A stretch of DNA of 64,000 nt. Source: Opitutaceae bacterium. GTDB lineage: Bacteria; Verrucomicrobiota; Verrucomicrobiia; Opitutales; Opitutaceae. A program made the position numbers and the translations under genes. Below are positions 50,544 to 61,186 of the stretch, piece after piece; within the stretch, counting starts at the first letter, position 1; each line of letters begins with the position of its first letter. A model generated the notes under the pieces. That model did not search any database. It saw nothing but the letters and a program-made list of their open reading frames with translations, and was not told the origin of the DNA. Location: positions 1 to 64,000 of the forward strand of contig JAIXQE010000092.1 in NCBI GenBank assembly GCA_027485815.1, in the 5' to 3' direction.

Positions 50544-51902
50544 ATGATCCCGACGCTCCCTCCTTGGCCGGTGGGAGCGTTTTTGTTCCTGGCGCTCGCC
50601 GCCTTGCCGCCCGCACCGGTCCGGGCGGCGGACTGGCCGCATTGGCATGGCCCGCAACGGGACAGCGTCTGGCGGGAGACCGGCGTATTGGCCGCTTTCC
50701 CGGCCGGCGGTCCGCCCGTGCGCTGGCGCACTCCCGTCGCGGCCGGCTACAGCAGCCCGGTCGTCGCCGGCGGGCGCGTCTTCCTGCTCGACCGGCCGCG
50801 GTCGCAGACCCGCGGCAACACCGGCGGCGCCCTCAAGCGGATGGCCGAGCCCGGCATCGAGCGGGTGGTCTGCCTCGACGAGCGCTCCGGCCGCGTCCTC
50901 TGGACGCACGAGTACGACTGTCCTTACGACCTGAGCTACCCTTCCGGCCCGCGCGCGGCGCCGGAGGTGGACGGCGACCGCGTGTACACCCTGGGCGCGG
51001 AGGGCCACCTGCATTGCCTCGAGGTGGCGACCGGCCGCGTGCTCTGGTCCCGGCACTACCCGCGCGACTTCGCCGCCCGCACCCCGCTCTGGGGCTTCGC
51101 CTCCGCCCCCGTGGTGGAGGGAGACCTGCTGGTGTGCCTGACGGGCGGGGAGGCCCACACCGTACACGCGCTGGACAAGCGCACCGGCGAGGTCCGCTGG
51201 CGGGCCCTGCCCCCGCGGGAGCCGGGTTACTCCACCCCGGTGGTGGTGACGGCCGGCGGCACCCGGCAACTGCTCGCGTGGGACGCGGAGGCCATCTCCG
51301 GGCTTCGGCCGGCCACGGGAGAGGTCCTGTGGAGCGTGCCGTTCAAGACGAAGCTCGCCCACGCCATCGGTTCGCCGCGCCTCGTCGGCGACCGGCTGTT
51401 GCTTTCGACCTTTTTCGACGGCTCCAAGCTGCTGCGGCTGGCCGCGGATCGCCCTGCCGCGGAGGAGGTCTGGAGCATCCGCGGCCCGAGCGAGACGAGG
51501 ACGGAGGGGCTGCACAGCCTGATGAGCACCCCGTTCATCGCCGACGGCCACATCTACGGCGTCTGCGCCTTCGGCCAATTGCGGTGCCTCCGGCTCGACA
51601 CCGGCGAACGCATCTGGGAGACGCTCGCGCCGACGACCGCCGGCGGCAAGCCGGCCCGCCACGTCACCGCCTTCCTGGTCCGTCACGAGGACCGTTTCTT
51701 CCTCTACAACGAGCTGGGGCAGTTGCTGCTCCTGCGGCTCACGCCGGCCGGCTGCGAGGAACTGGGCCGCGCCCAACTGGTGAAGCCCACCAACCGGGCC
51801 GGCGTCCGGGAAGTCCACTGGTCCCATCCCGCCTTCGCCAACCGCTCGGTCCTCGTGCGCAACGACGAGGAGATCGCCTCCTTCGACCTGAGCGCGCGCT
51901 AG
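50544..51902 (+). CDS. Exported PQQ-type beta-propeller protein
   Basis: 452 residues from ATG 50544, chosen for the signal peptide (VGAFLFLALAALPPAPVRAAD). Repeated propeller blades marked by GRVLWTHEY, GRVLWSRHY, GEVRWRAL, GEVLWSVPF and GERIWETL, about six or seven blades of the PQQ/quinoprotein type. The segment WPHWHGPQRDSVWRETG at the mature N-terminus is typical of the planctomycete/verrucomicrobial outer-membrane PQQ-like proteins. No evidence for an actual PQQ cofactor site. The start overlaps an intrinsic terminator; a downstream GTG at 50571 is an alternative start that would leave only a short signal. It converges on the S2P gene. Confidence 0.83.
   Translation: MIPTLPPWPVGAFLFLALAALPPAPVRAADWPHWHGPQRDSVWRETGVLAAFPAGGPPVRWRTPVAAGYSSPVVAGGRVFLLDRPRSQTRGNTGGALKRMAEPGIERVVCLDERSGRVLWTHEYDCPYDLSYPSGPRAAPEVDGDRVYTLGAEGHLHCLEVATGRVLWSRHYPRDFAARTPLWGFASAPVVEGDLLVCLTGGEAHTVHALDKRTGEVRWRALPPREPGYSTPVVVTAGGTRQLLAWDAEAISGLRPATGEVLWSVPFKTKLAHAIGSPRLVGDRLLLSTFFDGSKLLRLAADRPAAEEVWSIRGPSETRTEGLHSLMSTPFIADGHIYGVCAFGQLRCLRLDTGERIWETLAPTTAGGKPARHVTAFLVRHEDRFFLYNELGQLLLLRLTPAGCEELGRAQLVKPTNRAGVREVHWSHPAFANRSVLVRNDEEIASFDLSAR
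50553..50585 (+). terminator. Rho-independent terminator after fba, inside the start of the next gene
   Basis: ACGCTCCC-TCCTTGGCCGGT-GGGAGCGT followed by TTTTG: an 8-bp stem, 12-nt loop and T-run. It is the only textbook intrinsic terminator in the window. It sits 43 bp after the fba stop, but inside codons 4-14 of the PQQ-protein reading frame as called from ATG 50544. Confidence 0.7.
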
Positions 51903-51923
51903 GGCGAGCGGCCGCGGACGACT

Positions 51924-52691
51924 TCAGACCGGCGGCCGCGTCCCCTGCGCGATGCTCTGGGCCCGCAGGCGCTCCACCGTCAGGCGAAAATGCTCCTCCT
52001 CCTCCGCGCGGCGGCGCGCGCCGCGGTACTCCATTTCACCGACGATGAAGACGAAGAGGAACAACAGGATCGCGAGCGGCTGATGGAAGTAGGCCGCCAC
52101 CGCGCCCGCGACCGCCACGACCTTGCCGACCGTGGCCGCCCAGAACGTGGCGCGCACGTAGTCCATCCGTCCCGCCAGCACCGCCCGCAGCACCCGCCCC
52201 CCGTCCATCGGGAAGGCCGGCACCAGGTTGAACGTCCCCATCAGCAGGTTCCACGAGAGCAGGAAATCCAGCGATCCGGCCAAACCCGGCAGGCCCCCGG
52301 GCGCGTCCTCCCCGGCCACCGGCAGGACGCGCAGCACGAGCCAGAGCAACGCGGCCAGCACGAAGTTGACGGCCGGTCCGGCCAGGCTGATCACCACCTC
52401 GCGCCCGGGCTCCCGGGGAATGCCGTCAAACTCGGCCACGCCGCCGATCGGGAGCAGGAGGATCCGCGAGACCCCGATCCCGTAGCGCCGGGCGGCGAAG
52501 CAATGCCCGAGCTCATGGAGGACCACGCAGATGAAGAAGGCGATCAGGACCCCGCTGTGCCACCACATCCCGGTCCAGCCCGCCTCCCGCCATCCCTGCC
52601 ACGCGTTGAAGCCGAGCAGCAGGTAGAACGAGAAGTGCAGCGAAAGCTGGATCCCCGCCACGCGGAAAAGGTTCGTTGACCAGCCGAGCAT
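51924..52691 (-). CDS. Site-2-protease-like membrane metalloprotease (M50)
   Basis: 255 residues from [10 protein letters not shown]; longer start rejected. Zinc motif HELGH (59-63) in the first membrane helix region and the second ligand Asp163 in [11 protein letters not shown], both diagnostic for intramembrane M50 proteases. About five membrane helices. [16 protein letters not shown] is the conserved SxxGPxxN segment. No CBS or PDZ domain, so it is the short form. It may cut a membrane-anchored regulator; the target is not evident. Divergent from the sigma-54 activator across 88 bp. Confidence 0.88.
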   Translation of the reverse strand: MLGWSTNLFRVAGIQLSLHFSFYLLLGFNAWQGWREAGWTGMWWHSGVLIAFFICVVLHELGHCFAARRYGIGVSRILLLPIGGVAEFDGIPREPGREVVISLAGPAVNFVLAALLWLVLRVLPVAGEDAPGGLPGLAGSLDFLLSWNLLMGTFNLVPAFPMDGGRVLRAVLAGRMDYVRATFWAATVGKVVAVAGAVAAYFHQPLAILLFLFVFIVGEMEYRGARRRAEEEEHFRLTVERLRAQSIAQGTRPPV

Positions 52692-52779
52692 CGCCGGCGA
52701 AAGAATCCCCCGAGCGCCACGATGGCGAGCGCGCAGTGCGGCCCCGGCCCGCCGCGCCCGCCGCGAGCGCCCGCCCGCC

Positions 52780-54260
<1,481 letters not shown>

Positions 54261-54264
<4 letters not shown>

Positions 54265-54887
54265 ACGCCCCGCTGCGCCTCGTCCTCGCCTCCGGTAATC
54301 CGCACAAGGCGGCCGAGATGCGCGCCCTCGCGGCCGACTCCCGTCTCCCCTTGGAATTCCTCTCCGCGACCGCCTTCGGCGGGATGCCGCCCGTGGTGGA
54401 GGACACCGGCACCTTCTCCGGCAACGCCCGCCGGAAGGCCCGGGCACTGCTCGACCGCCTCCCGGCCGGCCATTGGTCGCTGGCCGACGACAGCGGCCTG
54501 TGCGTCGACGCCCTCGAGGGCGCGCCCGGCGTCGAGTCCGCCTACTACGCCGGCCCCGCGGGCGACGCGGCCGCGAACCTCGCGAAGCTCGTCACGGCGA
54601 TGACGGACGTGCCGCCCGCGCGCCGGGGCGCGCATTTCGTCTGCGTGCTGTGCCTGCTGGATCCCTCGGGCCGCGAGAGCCTCTTCGAGGGCCGGTGCGC
54701 CGGGCGACTCGCCGCGGCTCCGGACGGCGGCGGGGGCTTCGGCTACGACCCGCTCTTCATCCCGGAGGGGCAAACCGCCACCCTCGCCCGGCTCGGCGAC
54801 GCGGCGAAGAACGCCCTCAGCCACCGGGCGCGGGCGTGGTCCGCCCTCGCGGCGGCGTTCCGCCACGGGATGCTGGGCCCGGCCTGA
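54261..54887 (+). CDS. rdgB: Non-canonical purine NTP pyrophosphatase (dITP/XTP)
   Basis: 208 residues from a TTG start overlapping the activator stop (TTGA). Removes dITP, XTP and related nucleotides. Family motifs: [18 protein letters not shown] at the N-terminus (family LASxNxxKxxEh), [43 protein letters not shown], and [20 protein letters not shown] near the end, followed by [14 protein letters not shown]. Complete. Its stop lies in a hairpin with the stop of the converging esterase gene. Confidence 0.93.
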
Positions 54888-54903
54888 GGCGGCGCGCCCT
54901 CAG
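54884..54903. terminator. Bidirectional hairpin containing both stop codons (rdgB/esterase)
   Basis: CTGAGG-CGGCGCGC-CCTCAG: 6-bp arms with an 8-nt loop. Each arm contains one of the two converging TGA stops. No T-tract, as in the ppx-rluD pair. Confidence 0.35.
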
Positions 54904-57062
54904 CGGAGGAGCCACGCCACCGCAGCCGCCAATCCGCCCTCCGCAGGACCGCGGTGGCGCTCGAGCTGGGCCGTCCCGCCCGCCGCGGCATACACGCGCG
55001 CGGCAATGGGCTCGCCTTCCGGCTCCCCGCCGACCCAGAGGGGATGCGGGGCGCTGAGCGCCAGCAGCCCCGGCACATCGAGGTACTTCGCTCCGCCCGG
55101 CAGGAACCGCGGATCCCGGTAATCGAGCAGCGAGGCGAACCGGAAACCGCCGGTGAACACGGCGGCCCGGGCGATCTCCCCACCCGCCAGCGCGCGGCTC
55201 GCGGCGGCCACGGGCCCCAGTTCGCCGAGACCCAGCAGGTCAACCTGGCGTACCCCCGGACGTTCCCGCGCGAAGCGGGCGAGGGTCAGCAGATCGTGCG
55301 CGCGCTGGGCGAAGAGCGACGCGTTGTACCCGTGCGTGTACCCGGCGAATTCCCGCGGATTGCGCACCACGCGCGTCGGCCCCGGCGGCTCCGCCGCGGC
55401 AACGAACTCCCCCTGGAAGAGGAGATCCGCGGCGAGCACCGCGTGACCGGCGGCGAGCAGGCGGGAGACCTCCGGCCGGAGGCCACCCTGCGCGTCACGC
55501 AGGCCGGCCTTCCCCGCGGGGTCCGCCCAGAGCACCACGCGGCCGGAGGCCCGCACCGGTTCCAGCAGCACCGCCGGCAACTCCTCGCGGTGCGTCTCGT
55601 TCCGCACGCGGCCGGAAAGCTCCCGGAACTCCCCGCGGTCGACACTCGTCGCGGCGATCCAGCGGGTCGCGCCCGCCGTCTCCCGGTCGCGCCCGAGGGC
55701 CGCCGCGAAGCCGCCCCCGACGAGTTCCCGGAAGCGCTGCGGCTGCGGCACCGCCGCCTCCAGCTGGCGGCGCGCGTCCTCGTCCCACCAGCGCAGCAGC
55801 GCGCGCTCGAAGGCCGGATCCTCCTCGCGCGGCGCGGGATGCCCCGGCCCCCACACCGTCAGCTGCTCGCGGGTCAGCGGCACGTAGTCCCGCTCGATCA
55901 CCGGCTCCTGCTGGCCGAGCCGGAAATGCTGGTTGAGGAACGTGTAGAAGGCGGACCGCGCCACCGCGTTGTAATTGTGGGGAAAGTGCTCCCCGCGGTG
56001 CAGGTGCACGTGCTTCGGCGCGCCGAGCAGCGCGTAGAGGCGCTGGAGCTCGGGGAATCCCTTGGTCGACATCTCGCGCGTCCAGTCGTTCGCCGTGGTC
56101 ATCCCCTGGGGACCGGGGGCGAAGAGCGCGGCGAACTCGACGTTCCCGGTGCCGATGCGCAGCAGGGACGCGTTTTCGCAGGTGCAGCCGCCCTGCATCG
56201 CGGTGCTGACCATCACCGCGGGGAAGGAGAGCTTCACGCGCGGATCAATCGCCGCCAGCAGCATCGTCTGCGTGCCGCCGCCGCTGGCGCCGGTGATGGC
56301 CACGCGCTCGGGGTCCACCTCCGGCAGGCCGAGCACGAAGTCCAGCGCACGCACCGCGTTCCAGGTTTGCAGGCCCATCACGCTCTGCAGCCGCGACTCG
56401 GCGGGAGTGCTGTAGAGGCCCCAGTTCTCCACCGTGTTCATCTCCGGCCGTTGCTTGGCGAAGCGGTGGATGACCTGCGCCGAGAACTGCCGCGCGTCGG
56501 AGTCGCTCAGCATGTCCCATTGCCAGACCACGCAGCCCATGCGCGCCAGTTGCACGCACAGCGACTGGAACCGGCTGCGGCCGCCCTGCTCGAAACGCTC
56601 CGCGCCGGTCGCAAGCTCCAGCCGCAGCTTCGCCTCGGTCTCCTCCGAGAGGCGCGCGTCCTTCCAGTGCCCGTGCGCGAAGAGGACCGCGGGGACGCGC
56701 CCCGTCGGACGCAGCGGGCGGTAGAGGTTGCCGGTGACGAAAAAGCCGGGCGCGCTCTCGAAGTAGACCTTCTCGACGGCGTAGCCTTCGCGCTCGATCC
56801 GGCCATGGATCACCGGTTGCAGCGGCGCCCGCGTGGGCATCGGCCACAGCCCTTGCGAGACCAGAATCTGCCGCTGGACGACGGCGCGGCGTGTCGTCCA
56901 CTCCGCGGCCGTGGCCGGCGGCGTGAACGGGAAATAGCCGTCGAGGTCCTTCAACGGCTGCAGGCGGATGTCGTCGGGCAACTGTCCCGGGGGCAGGACG
57001 CGCGGGGTGGCGGCGGGGAGGGAGGCCAGGAGGCCGCACGCAAGGGCGAGGGGTAGGCGCAT
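54900..57062 (-). CDS. Exported two-lobed alpha/beta hydrolase (acetylxylan-esterase-like)
   Basis: 720 residues with a signal peptide (LPLALACGLLASLPAATP). First lobe (about 95-400): ESAPGFFVTGNLYRP, AVLFAHGHWKDAR, QWDMLSDSDA, nucleophile in ITGASGGGTQTMLL (GxSxG), and later GEHFPHNYN with a possible catalytic His. Second lobe (about 470-720) repeats a hydrolase-like fold: RVVLWADPAGKAG, VLAADLLFQGEF, VDLLGLGELGPVAAASRA, where the GxSxG position reads GLGELG without Ser, so this half is probably inactive. The family of such proteins in planctomycetes and Verrucomicrobia works on acetylated glycans by inference. Divergent from a small membrane protein gene across 110 bp. Confidence 0.8.
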   Translation of the reverse strand: MRLPLALACGLLASLPAATPRVLPPGQLPDDIRLQPLKDLDGYFPFTPPATAAEWTTRRAVVQRQILVSQGLWPMPTRAPLQPVIHGRIEREGYAVEKVYFESAPGFFVTGNLYRPLRPTGRVPAVLFAHGHWKDARLSEETEAKLRLELATGAERFEQGGRSRFQSLCVQLARMGCVVWQWDMLSDSDARQFSAQVIHRFAKQRPEMNTVENWGLYSTPAESRLQSVMGLQTWNAVRALDFVLGLPEVDPERVAITGASGGGTQTMLLAAIDPRVKLSFPAVMVSTAMQGGCTCENASLLRIGTGNVEFAALFAPGPQGMTTANDWTREMSTKGFPELQRLYALLGAPKHVHLHRGEHFPHNYNAVARSAFYTFLNQHFRLGQQEPVIERDYVPLTREQLTVWGPGHPAPREEDPAFERALLRWWDEDARRQLEAAVPQPQRFRELVGGGFAAALGRDRETAGATRWIAATSVDRGEFRELSGRVRNETHREELPAVLLEPVRASGRVVLWADPAGKAGLRDAQGGLRPEVSRLLAAGHAVLAADLLFQGEFVAAAEPPGPTRVVRNPREFAGYTHGYNASLFAQRAHDLLTLARFARERPGVRQVDLLGLGELGPVAAASRALAGGEIARAAVFTGGFRFASLLDYRDPRFLPGGAKYLDVPGLLALSAPHPLWVGGEPEGEPIAARVYAAAGGTAQLERHRGPAEGGLAAAVAWLLR

Positions 57063-57116
57063 GGGATCGGGGGGTGCGGGAGCAGATCAGGCCCGGACCG
57101 CACCGGCCAAGCGAAT

Positions 57117-57141
57117 TTGCCGGCGCTACAGACTTGCCGGC
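57117..57141. repeat. Short direct repeat TTGCCGGC in the divergent gap
   Basis: TTGCCGGC occurs at 57117-57124 and 57134-57141, 17 bp start to start, within the 110-bp gap between the esterase and the small membrane protein. The second copy, TTGCCG, lies where a -35 of the downstream gene would be. The repeat could be a regulator site or chance. Confidence 0.25.
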
Positions 57142-57172
57142 CCGCCGCGGTCCCGCTTTCTGACCTGCACCA

Positions 57173-57421
57173 ATGACACTCCCCAAGGAGAAAGCCTGGT
57201 TCTTCGCGAAGACCTACGGTTGGGGCTGGGGTATGCCTCAGCGCTGGCAGGGCTGGGTCGTAATCGGGGCGTTCTTCGCCGCGCTGGGGGCCGCCACGCC
57301 GCTCCTGCCGCGTCACCCGCTCTGGTATGTGATCGCCGTCAATGCCGCCGCCGCCGCGCTGATCGGCATCTGCTGGTGGAAGGGCGAGCGCCCCCGCTGG
57401 CGCTGGGGCGACGAGACCTGA
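57173..57421 (+). CDS. Small two-helix membrane protein, conserved hypothetical
   Basis: 82 residues. AWFFAKTYGWGWGMPQRWQGWVVIGAFFAALGA and LWYVIAVNAAAAALIGICWWKGERPRWRWG: two membrane segments with a Trp/Gly-rich start and a conserved GxxPxWRWG end. I recall this pattern in a widespread family of small unknown membrane proteins. ATG 57173 fits and is preceded by a TTGCCG-type -35. Followed after 54 bp by a sulfatase gene on the same strand. Confidence 0.75.
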   Translation: MTLPKEKAWFFAKTYGWGWGMPQRWQGWVVIGAFFAALGAATPLLPRHPLWYVIAVNAAAAALIGICWWKGERPRWRWGDET

Positions 57422-57475
57422 GCGGCTTGGGTCTTGGCAGCGGGATCCGGAACGACACAGGCTGACTGCCCCGCC

Positions 57476-58909
57476 ATGCCGGCCCGCCCCACCCTCCTCT
57501 GCCTCGCCCTGCTGGCCCCCGCGCTCGCGGGTACTCCTCCCGCGACCCGCCCGACCGCGCCCCGCCCCAACGTCGTGCTGATCGTGGCCGACGACCTCGG
57601 CTACGGCGAACTCGGCAGCTACGGGGGCACCGAGATTCCCACCCCGCATCTCGACCGCCTCGCCGAGGAGGGCCTGCGCTTCACCCAGGGTTACGTGACC
57701 GCCTCCGTCTGCGCTCCCTCGCGCGCGGGCCTGCTGACCGGGCGCCAGCAGACGCGCTTCGGCTTTGAGGGCAACGCCATCGGCGCCGTCAACGCCGACC
57801 CGAAGGTGGGCCTCCCGGCCGGCGAGCGCACCCTCGCGCAGCACCTCCGGGCAACCGGCTACGCTACCGCCGCCATCGGCAAGTGGCACCTCGGCGGCAC
57901 CGCCGCGTACCACCCGCTCCGCCGCGGCTTCGACGAGTTCTATGGGTTCCTCCATGAGGGCCACTCGTACGCCCAGCGCCCCTGGAACGGCGGGATCAAC
58001 TGGTTGCGGCGCCTCCGCCTGCCCGACGGCGGCGAGGGCCGTTGGACCTCGCCGGACGGCCGCACGGTGTGGACGACCCACATGGGCACGCAAGAGCCGG
58101 ACTACGACGCCGATAACCCGCTGCTGCGCGGGAGCCAGCCGGTGGACGAACCCCAGCACCTGACCGACGCCCTGACGCGCGAGGCGTGCGACTTCATCGA
58201 GCGGCACGCCGGGCAGCCCTTTTTCCTCTACGTGGCCTACAACGCGGTGCACTCGCCGCTGCAGGCCACCGACCGCCACCTCGAGCGGTTCGCCCACCTG
58301 CCGGACCAGCACCGCCGGATCTTCGCCGCGCTCCTCGCGCAACTGGATGAAGGCGTGGGCGCGATCCTCACCCGCCTCCACTACCACGGCCTCGACGCCA
58401 ACACGCTCGTCGCCTTCCTCTCGGACAACGGCGGCGCGACGCGCGAGCTCACCTCCCGCAACACGCCCCTGCGCGGCGAGAAGGGCAGCCTGCTCGAGGG
58501 CGGGATCCGCGTGCCGTTCCTGGTTCGCTGGCCGGAGGGCTTGCCCGGCGGCCGCGCCGAAACCCGCCCGGTGTCCTCCCTCGATCTGGCGGCGACCATC
58601 CTGACCGCCGTCGGCCGTTCACCCGCGGAACTCGGGCTGGACGGCGAGGATCTCGCGGCCGCGCTCCGTCAACCGGCGCGGGAGCGGACCCTCCACTGGC
58701 GGATGGGCCCCCGGGCCGCGCTCCGGTCCGGCGACTGGAAGCTGGTGCGCGATCCCACCCGCGGCCGCGCCGCCGCCTGGCAACTGTACCACCTGGGGCG
58801 GGATCCAGGTGAGACCGAGGACCTCGCCGCCCGCGAACCCGCGCTCGTCCAGGAACTGGCGGCGCGCTGGGAAGCGTGGAACCGCACCCAGGCCGAGCCC
58901 CGCTGGTGA
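57476..58909 (+). CDS. Type I sulfatase (arylsulfatase A-like), exported
   Basis: 477 residues from MPARPTLLCL, with a signal peptide ending near ALAGTPP. Metal site RPNVVLIVADDLGYGELGSYGG; formylglycine motif CAPSRAGLLTGR (Cys79), canonical; IGKWHLGG; FLYVAYNAVHSPL; VAFLSDNGGATRE; LRGEKGSLLEGGIRVPFLVRWP; and a C-terminal subdomain with LRSGDWKLVRD. All sites intact, so active after maturation of Cys79. 10 bp before the next sulfatase gene, likely co-transcribed. Substrate cannot be inferred. Confidence 0.93.
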   Translation: MPARPTLLCLALLAPALAGTPPATRPTAPRPNVVLIVADDLGYGELGSYGGTEIPTPHLDRLAEEGLRFTQGYVTASVCAPSRAGLLTGRQQTRFGFEGNAIGAVNADPKVGLPAGERTLAQHLRATGYATAAIGKWHLGGTAAYHPLRRGFDEFYGFLHEGHSYAQRPWNGGINWLRRLRLPDGGEGRWTSPDGRTVWTTHMGTQEPDYDADNPLLRGSQPVDEPQHLTDALTREACDFIERHAGQPFFLYVAYNAVHSPLQATDRHLERFAHLPDQHRRIFAALLAQLDEGVGAILTRLHYHGLDANTLVAFLSDNGGATRELTSRNTPLRGEKGSLLEGGIRVPFLVRWPEGLPGGRAETRPVSSLDLAATILTAVGRSPAELGLDGEDLAAALRQPARERTLHWRMGPRAALRSGDWKLVRDPTRGRAAAWQLYHLGRDPGETEDLAAREPALVQELAARWEAWNRTQAEPRW

Positions 58910-58919
58910 CCCTTTGCCG

Positions 58920-60461
58920 ATGAACCGCCTGCAACTCCTGCTCCTGCCCTGGCTGGCGCTCGCCGCGACCGCCGCCACCCCGGTCGAGGTCCGTCCCGAG
59001 CCGCTGCCGGGCGCGCGACCGCGCAACGTCATCCTCATCCTCGTCGACGACCACCGCTTCGACGCACTCGGCTTCCTCGGCCATCCGCTGGCGGAGACGC
59101 CGCACCTCGACTCGCTCGCGCGCAACGGCGTCCACGTGCGCAACGCGCTCGTCACGACCTCCCTCTGCTCCCCCAGCCGGGCGTCGATCCTCACCGGGCT
59201 GTACACGTTCCGGCATCGCGTGATCGACAACAACCGCGCCATCCCACCGGGCACGGTCTATTTCCCCCAATACCTCCAGCGGGCCGGCTACCGGACGGGC
59301 TTCTTCGGCAAGTGGCACATGGGCGGCGAGGGCGACCAGCCGCAGCCGGGCTTCGACCGCTGGGTGAGCTTCCGCGGGCAGGGCGAGTACCTGCCCCCCA
59401 GTCCGACCTACACCCTCAACGTGGACGGCCGCCGCGTGCCGCAGCGCGGGTATATCACCGACGAACTGACCGACTACGCGCTGGACTTCATTCGCGAGCA
59501 GCCCGCGGGCGGGAAGCCCTTCTTCCTCTACCTTTCCCACAAGGCGGTGCACGCCAACTTCACCCCGGCCGCGCGCCACGAGGGCAAGCTCAGCCACAAG
59601 ACCTGGCGCCGCCCCGCGGCGGCCACCGACCCGGCCACTCAGGCCGGCAAACCCCGCTGGCTCCGCGACCAGCGCAATTCGTGGCATGGCGTCGACTTCC
59701 CCTATCACAGCGACCTCGACATCGAGCGGTACTACAAGCGCTACTGCGAGACGCTCCTCGCGGTCGACGAGAGCGTCGGCCGCATCCTCGCCGAGCTGAA
59801 GGCCAAGGGAGTCCACGACGACACCCTGATCCTCTACATGGGGGACAACGGCTTCATGTTCGGGGAGCACGGGCTGATCGACAAGCGCGTCGCCTACGAG
59901 GCCTCGATCCGCATCCCGATGCTGATGCAGTGCCCCTCGCTGTTCCCGGGCGGCAAGGTCATCGACCAGGTGGTGGCCAACCTCGACGTGGCCCCGACCA
60001 TCCTCGAGGCGATGGGGCTCGCGACGCCCGGCCACATGGACGGCCGCAGCTTCCTGCCCCTCGCGCAGGGCCGCACGATCCCCTGGCGCGAGCATTTCCT
60101 CTACGTCTACTACTGGGAGAAGAACTTCCCCCAGTCGCCCACCGTCTTCGCCCTGCGGGGCGAGCGCTTCAAGTACATCACCTATTACGGACTGTGGGAC
60201 ACCGACGAGCTTTACGACCTCCAGGCGGACCCCGACGAGCAGCGCAACCTGCTGCACGATCCGGCGCACCGGGAGACGGCGGCCGCGATGGAGCGCCAGC
60301 TCTACGGGATGATGGGCGAGCTCGGCGGGATGGAGATTCCCCTCAACCCGCCGCTCGGCGCCTCGCAGAACAAGCGCCTGCGCGGGCGCGGCGGCGACCG
60401 CGCGGCGGACTTCCCGGCCCCGTTCGTCGTCGAACGCCCGATCAACGACAACGCGCGCTGA
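58920..60461 (+). CDS. Type I sulfatase (N-sulfoglucosamine/choline-sulfatase-like), exported
   Basis: 513 residues from MNRLQLLLLP, with signal peptide. RPRNVILILVDDHRFDALGFLG metal site; formylglycine motif CSPSRASILTG (Cys83); FFGKWHMGGE; FLYLSHKAVHANF; ILYMGDNGFMFGEHGLIDKRVAYEASIRIPML; and YDLQADPDEQRNLLHD at the C-terminus. The wide insertion between the motifs (from about 190 to 280) is typical of sulfatases acting on large glycans. Its 3' end lies 16 bp from the stop of the converging nitroreductase gene. Second of a tandem sulfatase pair. Confidence 0.93.
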   Translation: MNRLQLLLLPWLALAATAATPVEVRPEPLPGARPRNVILILVDDHRFDALGFLGHPLAETPHLDSLARNGVHVRNALVTTSLCSPSRASILTGLYTFRHRVIDNNRAIPPGTVYFPQYLQRAGYRTGFFGKWHMGGEGDQPQPGFDRWVSFRGQGEYLPPSPTYTLNVDGRRVPQRGYITDELTDYALDFIREQPAGGKPFFLYLSHKAVHANFTPAARHEGKLSHKTWRRPAAATDPATQAGKPRWLRDQRNSWHGVDFPYHSDLDIERYYKRYCETLLAVDESVGRILAELKAKGVHDDTLILYMGDNGFMFGEHGLIDKRVAYEASIRIPMLMQCPSLFPGGKVIDQVVANLDVAPTILEAMGLATPGHMDGRSFLPLAQGRTIPWREHFLYVYYWEKNFPQSPTVFALRGERFKYITYYGLWDTDELYDLQADPDEQRNLLHDPAHRETAAAMERQLYGMMGELGGMEIPLNPPLGASQNKRLRGRGGDRAADFPAPFVVERPINDNAR

Positions 60462-60477
60462 CGCCGGACGCCGCCCC

Positions 60478-61131
60478 TCAGGCGCGGAGGTCCACGACTT
60501 CCGCCCGGGGGAAGCGCACCTTGGGCGCCGCCGCATACTTGTCGCCCGCGGAACGGTAGCCGGCGGCGCACGCGACGACCGTGCCGTAACTCGTGCCGGC
60601 CAGGCCGAGGATCTCGTCGTACTTGCGCGGCTCGATGCCCTCCATCGGGCACGTGTCCACGCCGAGCAGCGCCGCCGCCAGCATGAACTGGCCAAGAGCG
60701 ATGTAGGCCTGGTGATCCTGCCACGTGTCGAGCGTGCCCTCGCGCCGCGCCCGCTCGACGCTGCCTTCCATCATCCCGCGGAACTTGGCGAGCGACTCCG
60801 TCGCCACGCCGCGCACCTCCGCGGTCCGCGCGACGTGCCGGTCGATATGCGCCGCATCCAGCTCGCGCCGGACCGCGAACACCACGAAATGCGAGCAGTC
60901 GCGCGGCTGGCTCTGGCCGTAGGATGCCGCCTGCAGCGACTCCCGCAACTCGGGCTGGGTGACCACGATGAACCGCCACGGCTGGAGCCCGAGCGAGGAA
61001 GGCGTCAGCACCAGGCTCGCCTCGAGCGCGGCCCAGATCGGCTCCGGGATGGAGCGCGCCGGGTCAAATTGCTTGGTGGCGTAGCGCCAGCGCAGCGCCT
61101 CGAGCAGGTGGGCGGGGGAAGACGGGTTCAT
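60478..61131 (-). CDS. Nitroreductase-family FMN oxidoreductase
   Basis: 217 residues from MNPSSPAHLL; longer start dropped. RWRYATKQFDPAR (FMN-binding Arg/Lys segment), LTPSSLGLQPWRFIVV (FMN ribityl/phosphate contact), DTWQDHQAYIALGQFMLAAALLGVDTCPMEGIEPRKYDEILGL, and GTVVACAAGYRSAGDKYA. This resembles the NfsB-like NAD(P)H-dependent oxidoreductases. No signal peptide. Upstream on the same strand is the SBF-like transporter gene with a 55-bp gap. Confidence 0.9.
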   Translation of the reverse strand: MNPSSPAHLLEALRWRYATKQFDPARSIPEPIWAALEASLVLTPSSLGLQPWRFIVVTQPELRESLQAASYGQSQPRDCSHFVVFAVRRELDAAHIDRHVARTAEVRGVATESLAKFRGMMEGSVERARREGTLDTWQDHQAYIALGQFMLAAALLGVDTCPMEGIEPRKYDEILGLAGTSYGTVVACAAGYRSAGDKYAAAPKVRFPRAEVVDLRA

Positions 61132-61186
61132 TGGTTCCAAGGTGGCGACGCTGCGCCCCGGGCCCCGCCGGCGCAAGCCGCGGCGC

